Positions 49,873 through 59,849 of a stretch of 64,000 bases of DNA are shown piece by piece. The translations under genes and the position numbers were made by a program. This DNA is from Sphingomonas sp. HDW15A (lineage in GTDB: Bacteria; Pseudomonadota; Alphaproteobacteria; Sphingomonadales; Sphingomonadaceae), in contig NZ_CP049870.1 of the NCBI RefSeq assembly GCF_011301715.1, positions 1,612,001-1,676,000 on the forward strand. The letters run 5' to 3'. The stretch's first letter is position 1; each line of letters opens with the position of its first letter. The notes beneath the pieces are model-generated. The model was not told the origin of the DNA and ran no database searches. It worked only from the letters and a program-made list of their open reading frames with translations.

Positions 49873-51462
49873 TTGCCGACATCGACCGAAGCGCCCGACG
49901 GGGGCCAATCGCCTGCCTCCGGGGCGCGCGAGTGGTTCGGATTCGTGCTGATGTCGCTCGGCATGTTCATGGCGATCCTGGACATCCAGGTCGTCGCGAC
50001 GTCTTTGCCCACGATCCAGTCCGCGCTCGGCATATCGGCCGACTGGATGGTGTGGGTGCAAACCGCTTATCTCACCGCCGAGATCGTCGCGATTCCCCTG
50101 ACCGGTTACCTCACCGCGAGGCTCGGGATGCGCTGGCTGTTCGTCGGCGCGGTCTGCGTCTTCACGCTTGCGTCGCTGGGATGCGCCCTGAGCCAAAGCT
50201 TCGAACAACTCATCGCCTGGCGCATCGTGCAGGGCTTCTCCGGGGGAACTTTGATTCCTTCGGTCTTTGCTGCCGTCTTTCTCTTGTTTCCGGAACGCTC
50301 CCAGGCATTGGCCACCACCATTGCCGGTGTCGCCGCTGTCCTCGCACCCACCGTCGGGCCCATCGTCGGCGGCTGGATTACGCAGTCCTTCTCCTGGCAT
50401 TGGCTGTTCATGATCAACATCGTGCCCGGGGTCGTCGTGGGCGCGGGCGTAGCGTTGACGTTGCGGGGGAAAGCCTCGGAAAGGACGCGATCGACCGCGA
50501 TTGATGTCCCTGCCCTTGCCCTGCTGGCAATGGGACTGACGGCGCTGCAACTGGGTCTGAAGGATGCGCCGTCTCTTGGCTGGGACGCGCCGCGCGTGCT
50601 CGGACTGCTTGGACTATTCGCGGCATGCGGGGCCGCGTTCGTCTGGCGGACGCTGGCGTCGCGAGCGCCGCTTGTGGAACTCCGCTGTTTCTCCGACAGG
50701 AATTTCGCGATTGGTTGTGTTTTCAGCTTCGTGCTGGGATTCGGGCTGTTCGGATCGACCTACCTGATGCCGTTCTTCCTCGGCCTCGTCAGGGAACATG
50801 GGCCATTGCGCATCGGTGAGATCATGCTGGTGACGGGCATAACGCAACTACTTACCGCACCCATTGCCGTCTATCTCGAGCGCCGCCTCGATCCCAGATT
50901 GCTCACGGCATTCGGCTTCTCTCTCTTTGCGGTCGGCCTTCTGATGAGCGGCGAACAGACTGCAGCCACCGACTTCTGGGGGATGTTTGCGCCCCAGATA
51001 GTGCGTGGAGCGGCCATCATGTTCTGTATTTTGCCGCCGACGCGAATGGCATTGGGGCGCTTGCCGCCTCATCTGGTGGTGCATGGCAGCGGGCTGTTCA
51101 ACCTGATGCGCAATTTGGGCGGCGCGATTGGGCTCGCCTTGATCGACACCACGATTTTCAGCCGTGCCGCGACCGAAGGGAACGAGATCGTCGACAAACT
51201 TCGCTCCGGCGACCTCGCTACCGCGCTCGCGATAGGCATTCCGCGTGATGCCTTTCTGGAACAGCGCGGCCAGCCGCTCGACGAATTCGCGCTCGAGATG
51301 ATTCGGCCCTTGGTCGAGAAGGCAGGGTTGGTTTCGGCGATCAATTCGGCGTGGCTTCTGTGCGGTATCCTTACGATGCTGGCGGTGACCTTGATTGTCT
51401 TCGTAAGGCGCGTGTCGCCTGCCGCAAAAGCCGCGAACGCCGCGGTTGCGGCAGATCGCTAG
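49873..51462 (+). CDS. DHA2-family MFS multidrug efflux transporter (EmrB/QacA-like)
   Basis: Inner-membrane drug:H+ antiporter of 529 residues with about 14 predicted spans. Motif D1 is in MAILDIQVVATSLPTI of TM1, the loop motif in GYLTARLGMRWLFV, and motif C in AAVLAPTVGPIVGGW. These place it in the DHA2 group. The start is a TTG (49873): an in-frame stop at 49852-49854 excludes anything longer, and later ATGs would cut TM1. Divergence from the type III PKS across a 121-bp promoter region suggests export of that product. It overlaps the convergent oxidase gene by four bases. Confidence 0.9.
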   Translation: MPTSTEAPDGGQSPASGAREWFGFVLMSLGMFMAILDIQVVATSLPTIQSALGISADWMVWVQTAYLTAEIVAIPLTGYLTARLGMRWLFVGAVCVFTLASLGCALSQSFEQLIAWRIVQGFSGGTLIPSVFAAVFLLFPERSQALATTIAGVAAVLAPTVGPIVGGWITQSFSWHWLFMINIVPGVVVGAGVALTLRGKASERTRSTAIDVPALALLAMGLTALQLGLKDAPSLGWDAPRVLGLLGLFAACGAAFVWRTLASRAPLVELRCFSDRNFAIGCVFSFVLGFGLFGSTYLMPFFLGLVREHGPLRIGEIMLVTGITQLLTAPIAVYLERRLDPRLLTAFGFSLFAVGLLMSGEQTAATDFWGMFAPQIVRGAAIMFCILPPTRMALGRLPPHLVVHGSGLFNLMRNLGGAIGLALIDTTIFSRAATEGNEIVDKLRSGDLATALAIGIPRDAFLEQRGQPLDEFALEMIRPLVEKAGLVSAINSAWLLCGILTMLAVTLIVFVRRVSPAAKAANAAVAADR

Positions 51463-52877
51463 ACCAGCTTCCCCGGGTTCATCAGGCCTTTCGGATCAAG
51501 TCCGGCCTTGATCGCTTTCAACGCTGAGACCCGGTCCGGCGAAAGACGGGCGAGCTCGTCGCGCTTCATCTGACCGATGCCATGCTCGGCGCTAATCGAT
51601 CCGCCCGCCGCCGTGACCAGGTCGTGCACCATCCGGCTGACCGCTTCCCCTTCGCGCTCCAGCCAGTCCTCGCCTCCGCGCCCCATCGCGCGGACGTGGA
51701 AATGGATGTTGCCGTCACCGAGATGGCCGAAGCCGCTTGCGCTGGCCCCGGGAAAGGCGTGCTCCAGCTTCGCCGACGCCTTTTCCAGGAAGCGCGGCAT
51801 GGCTTCGACCGGAACGCTGATGTCGTGCTGGGTCGCCGGGCCGAAAGCCTTCTTCTCCGACTCTGACAGGCCGTCGCGAATTCGCCAGAAGCTTTCCGCT
51901 TGTGCTTCGTTTGCTGAAAGGACCGCGTCGCCGATCATTCCTCGCTCGATCATTGGCGCGAGCAGCCGAGCGAGCAGCGTGTCCGGCGCTTCGTCCTGCG
52001 CCGAGCTAGCCGTCGCCTCAACCAGCGCGTGCCATCCGTGCGCGCTTTCCAGTGGCGGCCGGGCACCGGACAGATGCTGCAGCGCCGCCTGCAAGGACTC
52101 GTCCGGCAATATCTCGAAGCCCTCGATCCGGTCCGTCGCGCGCTCAAGCTCCCTGAGAACGTTCAGCGCCGTCTGCGGATTGTCGAGGCCGAGCCAGGCG
52201 ACCGAGCGGGAATGGATCGCGGGAACGAGCTTGAGTCGCGCCGCGGTCACGACGCCAAGCGTGCCCTCCGCTCCAATGAGCAACTGATCGAGACTGGGGC
52301 CGCGATTGTCTTTCTTGAGGCCGGCCAGGCCGTTATGGATCATTCCATTGGGAAGCACTGCCTCGATCCCGTCGACCAGTCCGCGCATCGGCCCGAAGCG
52401 AAGCACCTGCGTACCGCCGGCATTGGTCGAAACAAGGCCGCCGATCGTCGCCGAACCTTTCGCGCCGAGCGTCAGCGGGAACCGCATCCCTTCGTCCGCC
52501 AACGCGTCATGCAATGTCTGAAGGATAACTCCCGCCTCGACGACGCAGCGCCGGGCCTCGCGGTCGATGCTCCGGAACCGGTTCATTCGCCGCAGCGACA
52601 GGATCAGCGCCGATCCGTCGGCGGGAGGTGTCGCACCGCCGACCATCGACGTGTTTCCGCCTTGAGGCACCAAAGGCACGTTCAGCTCATTTCCCAGCCG
52701 AACCGCCATTGCCACACCTTCTGTCGAGTCCGGCTGCAGGATTGCCGCGCTCGAGCCGGTCCAGCGGCCGCGCCAGTCGGTCAGCCACGGTTCGACATCC
52801 GCCGGGTCGGTTAGCGCCACCCGCTGGCCGAAGCGGGACCGGAAGCTATCGATCAATTGCTGTTGTGCAGGGGTCAT
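51459..52877 (-). CDS. FAD-binding oxidase (D-lactate/glycolate dehydrogenase, GlcD-like)
   Basis: VAO-family flavoenzyme of 472 residues oxidising a 2-hydroxy acid. The FAD-binding domain contains VPLVPQGGNTSMVGGATPPA (about 69-88), TLGAKGSATIGGLVSTNAGG and GAEGTLGVVTAA; the C-terminal cap has GHLGDGNIHFHV and EHGIGQMKRDEL. The latter histidines form the metal/substrate site of the GlcD/D-2-hydroxyglutarate dehydrogenase type. The substrate is not determinable. ATG at 52877 is preceded by AGGGAAGGG. It is divergent from folA. Confidence 0.92.
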   Translation of the reverse strand: MTPAQQQLIDSFRSRFGQRVALTDPADVEPWLTDWRGRWTGSSAAILQPDSTEGVAMAVRLGNELNVPLVPQGGNTSMVGGATPPADGSALILSLRRMNRFRSIDREARRCVVEAGVILQTLHDALADEGMRFPLTLGAKGSATIGGLVSTNAGGTQVLRFGPMRGLVDGIEAVLPNGMIHNGLAGLKKDNRGPSLDQLLIGAEGTLGVVTAARLKLVPAIHSRSVAWLGLDNPQTALNVLRELERATDRIEGFEILPDESLQAALQHLSGARPPLESAHGWHALVEATASSAQDEAPDTLLARLLAPMIERGMIGDAVLSANEAQAESFWRIRDGLSESEKKAFGPATQHDISVPVEAMPRFLEKASAKLEHAFPGASASGFGHLGDGNIHFHVRAMGRGGEDWLEREGEAVSRMVHDLVTAAGGSISAEHGIGQMKRDELARLSPDRVSALKAIKAGLDPKGLMNPGKLV

Positions 52878-52929
52878 TATCCCTTCCCTACGCTTGCCGG
52901 GCGACAGCGGACAAGCGTAAGGCGGACGA

Positions 52930-53424
52930 ATGGCCAGCCGCTCGCCGATCACCATCGTCCTTGCTCGCGCCATGAACGGCGTGATCGGCAAGGATGGCAC
53001 CCTTCCCTGGCACATCCCGGCCGACTTGAGGCGCTTCAAGGCGCTGACAATGGGCAGCGCGATGATCATGGGTCGCAAGACCTTCGACAGCCTGCCCGGC
53101 GTTCTTCCGGGCCGCCAGCATATCGTTCTCACCCGCGACCCCGAATGGCGCCACGACGGGGTCGATGTCGTTCACACCCTCGAAGATTCGATCGCTGCCG
53201 CTGGCGGCACGCCGATATCCGTAATCGGCGGCGCCGCGGTATTCGAACTCTTCGAGCCGATCGCCGACCGGATCGAGTTGACCGAAGTGCTCGCCGAAGT
53301 GGACGGCGACGTCAGCATGCCCGACCTGCGCTCCAGTGAGCGTTGGCGGGAAGTCGCGTCGGAAGATCACGCGCCAAGCGGCGAAACGCCCGCATTTCGC
53401 TACACGACGCTAGTTCGGGCTTAG
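52930..53424 (+). CDS. folA: Dihydrofolate reductase
   Basis: NADPH-dependent reduction of dihydrofolate to tetrahydrofolate; 164 residues, normal length. Visible motifs are NGVIGKDGTLPWHIPADLRR (Met20 loop with the catalytic acidic residue in PADL), MGRKTFDSLPGVLPGRQHI (NADPH site) and VIGGAAVFELF. It works with thyA (at 10752-11546), which generates its substrate. It converges with and overlaps the SRPBCC gene by four bases. Confidence 0.96.
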   Translation: MASRSPITIVLARAMNGVIGKDGTLPWHIPADLRRFKALTMGSAMIMGRKTFDSLPGVLPGRQHIVLTRDPEWRHDGVDVVHTLEDSIAAAGGTPISVIGGAAVFELFEPIADRIELTEVLAEVDGDVSMPDLRSSERWREVASEDHAPSGETPAFRYTTLVRA

Positions 53425-53945
53425 CCCGGCTTCCGCTGAACGACGTATTCGCGGTAGTGGCGGAGCTGCTCCCCAAGCACTTTGTCAACGGCTGGAGCCA
53501 GCTCTGCGGCATTGCCGTTGGCGAAGCCGGCAGCACGATAATCCAGGGTCACCTTGGAGCCGCCCGCGATCCGCTCAACTTTGAAGTCCATGACCCCGCT
53601 GACGCCCTCGAATAGCAACGGGCCAAGGGCGCCGGTCATGACGACGCGCTCGCCTGGCTGGACCAGGGTGACGCGCATGTGCTCGATCCCGCCGCCCTTC
53701 TCCAGTCTTTCGCAAAAGCATCCGCCGGCCTTTAGGGACAGGCTAAGGTTCGCGCTGTCGCCGGAGTAGGTGTGGTCTTTGTTCCACCAGCGGGGAAGCT
53801 CGCCCAGCGCCGCGTAGGCCTGATCGGGGGGAATGACCAAATTGACGCTGTGCTTGATCGCAAAGCTGTTGGGCCCGCTTTGCACCACCGCGGCGCTTGC
53901 GGGCGCCGATGCCAACGCCGCAATCCCGATCGCCCACTGTCGCAT
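53421..53945 (-). CDS. SRPBCC family exported protein (START/Bet v1-like)
   Basis: A 174-residue protein with signal peptide (MRQWAIGIAALASAPASAA). The mature part has the SRPBCC wording VIPPDQAYAALGELPRWWNK and FCERLEKGGGIEHMRVT with GVMDFKVERI, a helix-grip fold that encloses a hydrophobic ligand. Most relatives are cytoplasmic; a periplasmic version suggests lipid or polyketide binding, which is inference. The start at 53945 is preferred; 53957 adds four residues. It is downstream of adk on the same strand with a 44-base gap. Confidence 0.8.
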   Translation of the reverse strand: MRQWAIGIAALASAPASAAVVQSGPNSFAIKHSVNLVIPPDQAYAALGELPRWWNKDHTYSGDSANLSLSLKAGGCFCERLEKGGGIEHMRVTLVQPGERVVMTGALGPLLFEGVSGVMDFKVERIAGGSKVTLDYRAAGFANGNAAELAPAVDKVLGEQLRHYREYVVQRKPG

Positions 53946-53989
53946 GGCCGCCCCCATCGTTGATACCGGTGATAATGCCGGTGCGGGCC

Positions 53990-54634
53990 CTAGCTGTCGA
54001 GGATTGCGTCGATTGCCGCAGCGACTTCGCCGACGCTTCCCATGCCGTCCACGCCATGGAGGATCCCACGCTCGCGATAGAAGGGCAGGATCGGCTGCGT
54101 CTTCGCGCGGTATTCCGCCAAGCGTGTGCGCACGGTCAGCTCATTGTCGTCGTCGCGGCGCTTGAAGTCATGGCCGCCGCAAACGTCGCAAGTGTCGTCG
54201 ACTTTCGGAAGCTTGAAGCGATCGTGATAGGGGGCCCCGCAGCTCGCGCACGAGAAGCGGCCGGTAATCCGGTCCACCAGCGCCTCCTCATTCACTTCCA
54301 GCTCGATGACATAACTGAGCTTCCGGCCTCGCTCGGCGAGCAGCAAGTCGAGCGCTTCCGCCTGCGCGAGGGTACGGGGAAAGCCGTCGAAGATCGCCCC
54401 GCGATTCTCGATCCGATCGAGGTTTTCACCAATCAGCGCACAGACGATGGCATCGCTGACCAGCTCGCCGGCATCCATTACCACCTTGGCCTGAAGGCCG
54501 ATCGGCGACCCCTCTCTGACCGCGGCACGAAGCATGTCACCGGTGGAAAGCTGCACCATCCCCCGATTGGTCACCAGCCGCTCGGCCTGGGTTCCCTTCC
54601 CCGCCCCTGGCGGACCTAGCAGGATGATGTCCAT
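53990..54634 (-). CDS. adk: Adenylate kinase
   Basis: Converts AMP and ATP to two ADP; 214 residues of the long type. The P-loop GPPGAGKGTQ is at 7-16 and the LID domain holds two CxxC pairs (CASCG, CDVCGG) for a structural zinc. DGFPRTLAQAEAL and the arginines of the phosphate-binding site are present. It follows secY by 26 bases, the standard spc-operon order. It is unexpectedly not followed by rpsM-rpsK-rpoA-rplQ. Confidence 0.97.
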   Translation of the reverse strand: MDIILLGPPGAGKGTQAERLVTNRGMVQLSTGDMLRAAVREGSPIGLQAKVVMDAGELVSDAIVCALIGENLDRIENRGAIFDGFPRTLAQAEALDLLLAERGRKLSYVIELEVNEEALVDRITGRFSCASCGAPYHDRFKLPKVDDTCDVCGGHDFKRRDDDNELTVRTRLAEYRAKTQPILPFYRERGILHGVDGMGSVGEVAAAIDAILDS

Positions 54635-54660
54635 TACGCCCCCACCGATAGGTGTGCCGG

Positions 54661-56022
54661 TCAGCGCCGGCGCCCACCCTTCAACTTCGCCTTCTTGATC
54701 AGGTCACCATATTGGTGCGCAATCAAGTGGCTTTGGATCTGGCTGACCGTATCCATCGTCACGTTGACCACGATCAGCAGGCTGGTGCCGCCAAGGGCGA
54801 ACGCAAGACCCATCTGAGAGGCTAGGATTTCCGGTATGAGACAGATGACGACGAGATAGGCGGCGCCAATCACCGTCAGGCGGCTGATCAGATAGTCGAA
54901 ATAATTCTCGGTCGCCTTGCCGGGACGAATCCCCGGAATGAAGCCGCCGTGACGCTTGAGGCCGTCGGCCGTCTCTTCCGAATTGAACTGCACTGCCGAA
55001 TAGAAGAAGCAGAAAAAGGCGATGCCCGCGGCATAGAGGCCGAGATAGAGCGGCGCCCCGTGCTGGAGCAGAGTGCTGACCGTAATGAGCCAGTCGCTGG
55101 CATTCGGATCGTTCTGTGCACCCGTCATCTGAATGACCGTAAGCGGCATCAAAAGCAGCGACGATGCGAAGATCGGCGGAATGACGCCCGCGATATTGAT
55201 TTTCATCGGCAGGTGGCTGCGTTCCTGCTGAACCATCCCGCGGGCCGTCTGGCGCTTGGGATACTGGATCAGGACGCGACGCTGAGCGCGCTCGACGAAA
55301 CAGATGAACAGCACGAGCGCGATCACCAGCAGGACAATGCCGAAGACCATGACTGGGTCCATGGCGCCGGTGCGGCCACCTTCGAGCAGCTGGGCAATGG
55401 CGCGCGGAAGGCCCGCGACGATACCCGCCATGATGATCAGCGAGACGCCGTTGCCGATCCCGCGGCTGGTGATCTGCTCGCCGATCCACATCAGGAACAG
55501 CGTTCCGCCGACAAGGCTGATCGTCGCGGTTACCCGGAACAGCATGCCGGGGTCGACCACAGCGCTGATGGCGTTGTTGGCGCCCAGCCCCTCGAGGCCG
55601 ATGGCAATGAAATAACCCTGGACCGTCGTCAGGAGGACGGTGAGGTAGCGGGTGTACTGATTGAGTTTTTTGCGCCCGGTCTCACCCTCTTTCTTGAGGG
55701 CCTGCCACGGCGGATACAGTGACGCCATCAGCTGGACGACGATCGACGCCGTAATGTACGGCATGACGCCCAGAGCGATGATTGACGCACGTTCAAGCGC
55801 GCCACCTGAGAAAGTGTTGAACACGCCCAGAATGCCGCCCGCCTGGGTGGCATAGAGCTGCTGCATCGCCACCGGATCGATGCCCGGGATGGGAACGAAC
55901 GACAACAGCCGGAATAGGACAAGGGCGCCCAGCGTGAACCACAGGCGCTTCTTCAGTTCGGTGGCCTTCGAAAAGCTCGAAAGCGAGATGTTGGAGGCCA
56001 GTTGCTCGGCTGCGGATGCCAT
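54661..56022 (-). CDS. secY: Preprotein translocase subunit SecY
   Basis: Channel-forming core of the Sec translocon, 453 residues with ten predicted spans. The plug and lateral-gate region (FSGGALERASIIALGVMPYI) is typical; the cytoplasmic loop KLNQYTRYLTV and QSHLIAHQYGDLIKKAKLKG at the C-terminus match the alphaproteobacterial form. It lies in the spc operon between rplO and adk. The rplO-secY gap (56023-56126, 104 bases) holds no gene. Confidence 0.97.
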   Translation of the reverse strand: MASAAEQLASNISLSSFSKATELKKRLWFTLGALVLFRLLSFVPIPGIDPVAMQQLYATQAGGILGVFNTFSGGALERASIIALGVMPYITASIVVQLMASLYPPWQALKKEGETGRKKLNQYTRYLTVLLTTVQGYFIAIGLEGLGANNAISAVVDPGMLFRVTATISLVGGTLFLMWIGEQITSRGIGNGVSLIIMAGIVAGLPRAIAQLLEGGRTGAMDPVMVFGIVLLVIALVLFICFVERAQRRVLIQYPKRQTARGMVQQERSHLPMKINIAGVIPPIFASSLLLMPLTVIQMTGAQNDPNASDWLITVSTLLQHGAPLYLGLYAAGIAFFCFFYSAVQFNSEETADGLKRHGGFIPGIRPGKATENYFDYLISRLTVIGAAYLVVICLIPEILASQMGLAFALGGTSLLIVVNVTMDTVSQIQSHLIAHQYGDLIKKAKLKGGRRR

Positions 56023-56126
56023 GGATGATCCCGTAAAATACGAAAGGGCGGCGAAGGGCGTGATGCCCCCGCCGCCCGATATAGTGTGTCAGGGCCGCTT
56101 GCGAAGCCCCGTCAAGCGACGAAGGC

Positions 56127-56645
56127 TTACTTGGCGGCCTTCTTAGCCGTGCCCTTCTTCGCCGCGGCCAGCGCCGCAGGGTCCTTGCGCTCGACGATCT
56201 CGACCTTGCCACCGGCCTTTTCGACCGCGGCAAGCGCGCCCTTGGACGCGCCGGCGACCTTGAAGCTGACCTTGGCGGTGAACTCGCCCTTGCCGAGCAG
56301 GCGGACACCGTCCTTGCCGCCGCGAGCCAGGCCGGCGGCCTTCAGCGCGGCATGATCGAGCGTGCCCTTGGCATCGAGCTTTTTGGCATCGATCGCCTTC
56401 TGGACGGAACCCAGATTCACCTCGGCATAGTCCTTGGCGAAGATGTTGTTGAAGCCGCGCTTCGGAAGCCGCATGTGAAGGGGCATCTGACCGCCTTCGA
56501 AGCCCTTGATCGAGACGCCGGAGCGGCTCTTCTGGCCCTTCTGGCCGCGACCGCCGGTCTTGCCGAGACCCGAGCCGATCCCGCGTCCGACACGGACCCG
56601 GCCCTTGCGGGCGCCTTCGTTGTCGCGGATTTCATTCAATTTCAT
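56127..56645 (-). CDS. rplO: 50S ribosomal protein L15
   Basis: Large-subunit protein of 172 residues. It begins [20 protein letters not shown] and contains [20 protein letters not shown], the glycine-rich L15 signature that threads into 23S rRNA. It is longer than the E. coli form owing to an Ala/Lys-rich C-terminal extension ([19 protein letters not shown]). ATG 56645 is chosen from the family N-terminus. Confidence 0.96.
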   Translation of the reverse strand: MKLNEIRDNEGARKGRVRVGRGIGSGLGKTGGRGQKGQKSRSGVSIKGFEGGQMPLHMRLPKRGFNNIFAKDYAEVNLGSVQKAIDAKKLDAKGTLDHAALKAAGLARGGKDGVRLLGKGEFTAKVSFKVAGASKGALAAVEKAGGKVEIVERKDPAALAAAKKGTAKKAAK

Positions 56646-56715
56646 GATGTGCACTCGCTTTCGCTTTTGTCGCGCATGAAACCGCCGGGAGTGCCGGCGG
56701 CTTCGATACCGTTGC

Positions 56716-56892
56716 TTAGTCCTCGACCTTGACCAGGTGCTGGACCTTCTTGACCTGACCCAGCACTTCCGGGGTCGCTTCGACCTCGATCGTGCGGTTC
56801 ATCTTGTTGAGGCCGAGACCGACCAGCGTCGCGCGCTGGGTCTTGTCGCGGCGGATCGGCGAACCGGTCTGCGTAATCTTGATCTTGGCCAT
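56716..56892 (-). CDS. rpmD: 50S ribosomal protein L30
   Basis: A 58-residue protein, below common ORF cut-offs. It begins [20 protein letters not shown] and contains [17 protein letters not shown] with the ending [12 protein letters not shown], the conserved L30 pattern. It sits between rpsE (6 bases upstream) and rplO (70 bases downstream), its standard place in the spc operon. Confidence 0.97.
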   Translation of the reverse strand: MAKIKITQTGSPIRRDKTQRATLVGLGLNKMNRTIEVEATPEVLGQVKKVQHLVKVED

Positions 56893-56898
56893 CTTCGA

Positions 56899-57645
56899 TT
56901 ACTCCGTCACCGCTTCGGCGGTGGCTTCGGCCTCGCCCTTGTCCATCCCGCCACGGCCGAGAAGGTCGGCGACCTTCTTGCCACGGCGCTGAGCGACGAT
57001 ACGCGGGCTCGACTGATCCTTGAGCGCCTCGAAAGTGGCGCGGATCATGTTGTAGGGGTTGGAAGTGCCGACCGACTTGGTCACCACGTCGGCGACTCCG
57101 AGGCTTTCGAACACGGCGCGCATCGGACCGCCGGCGATGATTCCGGTACCCGACGGGGCCGAGCGAACGGTAACCTTGCCGGCGCCAAAATGGCCCTTGC
57201 CGTCATGGTGAAGTGTACGGCCATCACGAAGCGGAACACGGACCATTGCCTTCTTGGCAGCGGCGGTCGCCTTCGAGATGGCTTCCGGGACTTCCCGAGC
57301 CTTGCCGTGACCGAAACCGGCGCGGCCCTTGCCGTCGCCGACGACGACGAGCGCTGCGAAACCGAAGCGCTTGCCGCCCTTCACGGTCTTGGAAACGCGG
57401 TTGATGTGGACGAGCTTTTCGATCAGCTCCTCGCCATCTTCCTCGCGGTTGCCGCGACGATCGTCACGACGGCCACGTCCGCCACGGCCGCCATCGCGTC
57501 CGCCGCCACGGCCACCACGCGGACCGCGCGGGCCACGGCCCTCGACGGCCTGCTGCGGCTGCTCGGCCTGAGCCGGAGCTTCTGCGCCGGTCTCGGCCGG
57601 AGTTGCGGTGGTTTCGACCTCTGAGGTCTGGTTCTCGTCAGCCAT
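56899..57645 (-). CDS. rpsE: 30S ribosomal protein S5, with N-terminal extension
   Basis: Small-subunit protein important for decoding fidelity, 248 residues. The usual S5 (about 165) begins here at [20 protein letters not shown] (about residue 75) and is complete ([37 protein letters not shown]). Ahead of it is a low-complexity extension: an acidic/Ala-Glu stretch (1-30) and a Gly/Arg-rich block ([18 protein letters not shown], about 33-65). The start abuts rplR. Confidence 0.96.
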   Translation of the reverse strand: MADENQTSEVETTATPAETGAEAPAQAEQPQQAVEGRGPRGPRGGRGGGRDGGRGGRGRRDDRRGNREEDGEELIEKLVHINRVSKTVKGGKRFGFAALVVVGDGKGRAGFGHGKAREVPEAISKATAAAKKAMVRVPLRDGRTLHHDGKGHFGAGKVTVRSAPSGTGIIAGGPMRAVFESLGVADVVTKSVGTSNPYNMIRATFEALKDQSSPRIVAQRRGKKVADLLGRGGMDKGEAEATAEAVTE

Positions 57646-57999
57646 TTAGAACTCCAATCCGCCTTCGCGGGCGGCATCGGCCAGGGCCTTGACCCGGCCA
57701 TGGAACAGGAAGCCGCCACGGTCGAACACGACCTTGTCGACGCCGGCCTTCTTGGCCTTGGCGGCAACTGCCTTGCCAACCGCGGCAGCGGCATCGGCCG
57801 TGGCGCCGGTCTTGACCTTCAGGTCCTTGTCCAGGGTCGAAGCCGAGGCCAGCGTCTTGCCGGCGGCATCGTCGATGACCTGGGCGTAGATGTGGCGGCC
57901 TGAGCGGTGCACCGAAAGACGCGGCTTGCCGGCGGCCCGGGCGCGGAGAGCGCTGCGAACACGACGCCGGCGGCGATCGAAGAGAGAGAGTTTCGCCAT
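57646..57999 (-). CDS. rplR: 50S ribosomal protein L18
   Basis: A 117-residue 5S rRNA-binding protein. The basic N-terminus ([20 protein letters not shown]), [20 protein letters not shown] and the end [20 protein letters not shown] are diagnostic. It is three bases after rplF and abuts rpsE. Confidence 0.97.
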   Translation of the reverse strand: MAKLSLFDRRRRRVRSALRARAAGKPRLSVHRSGRHIYAQVIDDAAGKTLASASTLDKDLKVKTGATADAAAAVGKAVAAKAKKAGVDKVVFDRGGFLFHGRVKALADAAREGGLEF

Positions 58000-58002
58000 G
58001 GC

Positions 58003-58536
58003 TTACTTCTTCTTGCCTTCTTTGCGGAAGATATACTCGCCGCGATACTTGATGCCCTTGCCCTTGTAGGGCTCCGGCTTGCGCCAGCGACGGATTTCGG
58101 CCGCAACCTGGCCGACCTTCTGCTTGTCGATGCCAGTGATCTCGACGGTGTTGGCGTCGGGAGTCTTGACATCGACGCCCTCGGGGACGGCGAAATTGAC
58201 GTCGTGGCTGTAGCCGAGCTGAAGCTTCAGGTTTCTGCCCTGAGCCTGAGCGCGGTAGCCGACGCCGGTGATTTCGAGCACCTTGGTGAAGCCCTCGCTT
58301 ACACCAGTAACGAGGTTCTGCACCAGCGTGCGCTGCATGCCCCAGAAGGCACGCGCCTGCTTGGTGTCATTGGCCGGCTTCACGAGGATGCCGTCGTCAC
58401 CGATGTCGTAGGCGATCTCGTCGCGCATCTGCAGGTCGAGAGTCCCCTTCGGGCCCTTGACCGAGAGGATCTGGCCCTCGGTGGTGGCCGTCACGCCCTG
58501 GGGCAGCGGCACCGGTCGTTTTCCGATACGGGACAT
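58003..58536 (-). CDS. rplF: 50S ribosomal protein L6
   Basis: A 177-residue protein near the sarcin-ricin loop. It begins [17 protein letters not shown] and ends with [16 protein letters not shown], the C-terminal L6 signature. The ATG overlaps the rpsH stop by one base (58536), so translation is coupled. Confidence 0.97.
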   Translation of the reverse strand: MSRIGKRPVPLPQGVTATTEGQILSVKGPKGTLDLQMRDEIAYDIGDDGILVKPANDTKQARAFWGMQRTLVQNLVTGVSEGFTKVLEITGVGYRAQAQGRNLKLQLGYSHDVNFAVPEGVDVKTPDANTVEITGIDKQKVGQVAAEIRRWRKPEPYKGKGIKYRGEYIFRKEGKKK

Positions 58537-58931
58537 TAGAACACCTCCGCCAGCACTTCGCCGCCGACGTTCTGGTCGCGCGCCTCGGCGTCGCTCAAAA
58601 CGCCCCGGGGCGTCGAAACGATCGTGATTCCGAGACCGTTGCGGATACGCGGCAGTTCGCGCGAACCCGAATAGACCCGGCGACCCGGCTTCGACACACG
58701 AGCCAGGTGCTGAATGGCCGGCTGGCCTTCAAAATACTTGAGTTCGATCCGCAGGCCCTTCTGGCCGGCCAGCTCTTCCTCAGAATAACCGCGAATGTAG
58801 CCTTCGCGCTGCAGCACGTCGAGGACGTGCGCACGCAGCTTCGAAGCCGGCGTCAGGATCGAGTCCTTGCGCGCCTGCTGGCCGTTGCGAATACGGGTGA
58901 GCATATCACCCAAGGGATCGGTCATCGCCAT
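58536..58931 (-). CDS. rpsH: 30S ribosomal protein S8
   Basis: A 131-residue 16S rRNA central-domain binder, in E. coli the autogenous repressor of the spc operon. It has [19 protein letters not shown] at the N-terminus and the signature [20 protein letters not shown] near the end. The ATG at 58925, two codons later, is an alternative start. Confidence 0.97.
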   Translation of the reverse strand: MAMTDPLGDMLTRIRNGQQARKDSILTPASKLRAHVLDVLQREGYIRGYSEEELAGQKGLRIELKYFEGQPAIQHLARVSKPGRRVYSGSRELPRIRNGLGITIVSTPRGVLSDAEARDQNVGGEVLAEVF

Positions 58932-58942
58932 ATCAGATGCCC

Positions 58943-59248
58943 TTACCAGCTCGACTTGGTGACGCCGGGAATAAGGCCCTTGTTGGCCAGTTCCCGAAGC
59001 ATGATCCGCGACAAGCGGAACTTGCGATAAAAACCGCGGCTGCGGCCCGTGAGCTCACAGCGGTTGCGGATGCGGGTCGGATTGCCGTTGCGCGGAAGCT
59101 CGGCCATCTTCAGGCGTGCGATCAGGCGCTCGGTCTCATCGAGCGACTGGTCGTTTGCCTTTTCCTTCAGACGCGCCAGCTTGGGAGCGGTCTGCTTGAC
59201 GAGCTTCTTGCGACGCTCGTTCTTGTTCACGGAACTCAGTTTCGCCAT
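58943..59248 (-). CDS. rpsN: 30S ribosomal protein S14
   Basis: A 101-residue protein of the long, zinc-free type: the C-terminal [20 protein letters not shown] lacks the CxxC pairs of the short form. A basic N-terminal half ([16 protein letters not shown]) is usual. It stands between rplE and rpsH. Confidence 0.97.
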   Translation of the reverse strand: MAKLSSVNKNERRKKLVKQTAPKLARLKEKANDQSLDETERLIARLKMAELPRNGNPTRIRNRCELTGRSRGFYRKFRLSRIMLRELANKGLIPGVTKSSW

Positions 59249-59270
59249 GACTTAAGTTCTCCAGGCCGCC

Positions 59271-59849
59271 TCAGGCGGCTTCTTTCTGTTCGTCCGCCGG
59301 GAACGGGAAGTTGAACAAGCGCAGCAGCTCGCGCGCCTCTTCGTCCGTCTTGGCGGTGGTGGTGACGATTATGTCCATGCCCCGGACCTTGTCGATCTGA
59401 TCGTAGTTGATCTCGGGGAAAACGATCTGTTCCTTGAGGCCCATCGCATAGTTGCCACGGCCGTCGAACGACTTCGGGTTGAGGCCGCGGAAGTCGCGAA
59501 CGCGCGGAAGAGCGACCGTCACAAGGCGATCGAGAAACTCGAACATGCGGTCGCGGCGCAGGGTAACCTTGCAGCCGATCGGCATGCCTTCGCGCAGCTT
59601 GAACTGTGCGATCGACTTCTTGGCCTTCGTGATGACAGGCTTCTGGCCGGCGATCTGCTCCATCTCGGCAGCGGCCGCTTCGACCTTCTTCTTGTCCTGG
59701 GTCGCTTCGCCGACGCCCATGTTGATGACGATCTTTTCGAGCTTCGGAACCTCGAAACGGTTCTTGTAGCCGAACTTCTCCGTCATCGCCTTGACGATGC
59801 GGTCCTCGTAATCCTGCTTCAGGCGAGGGGTGTAAGCCTTGTCAGCCAT
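59271..59849 (-). CDS. rplE: 50S ribosomal protein L5
   Basis: A 192-residue 5S rRNA-binding protein of the central protuberance. Conserved parts are [39 protein letters not shown] and [18 protein letters not shown]. The start overlaps the rplX stop by eight bases, indicating translational coupling. Confidence 0.97.
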   Translation of the reverse strand: MADKAYTPRLKQDYEDRIVKAMTEKFGYKNRFEVPKLEKIVINMGVGEATQDKKKVEAAAAEMEQIAGQKPVITKAKKSIAQFKLREGMPIGCKVTLRRDRMFEFLDRLVTVALPRVRDFRGLNPKSFDGRGNYAMGLKEQIVFPEINYDQIDKVRGMDIIVTTTAKTDEEARELLRLFNFPFPADEQKEAA

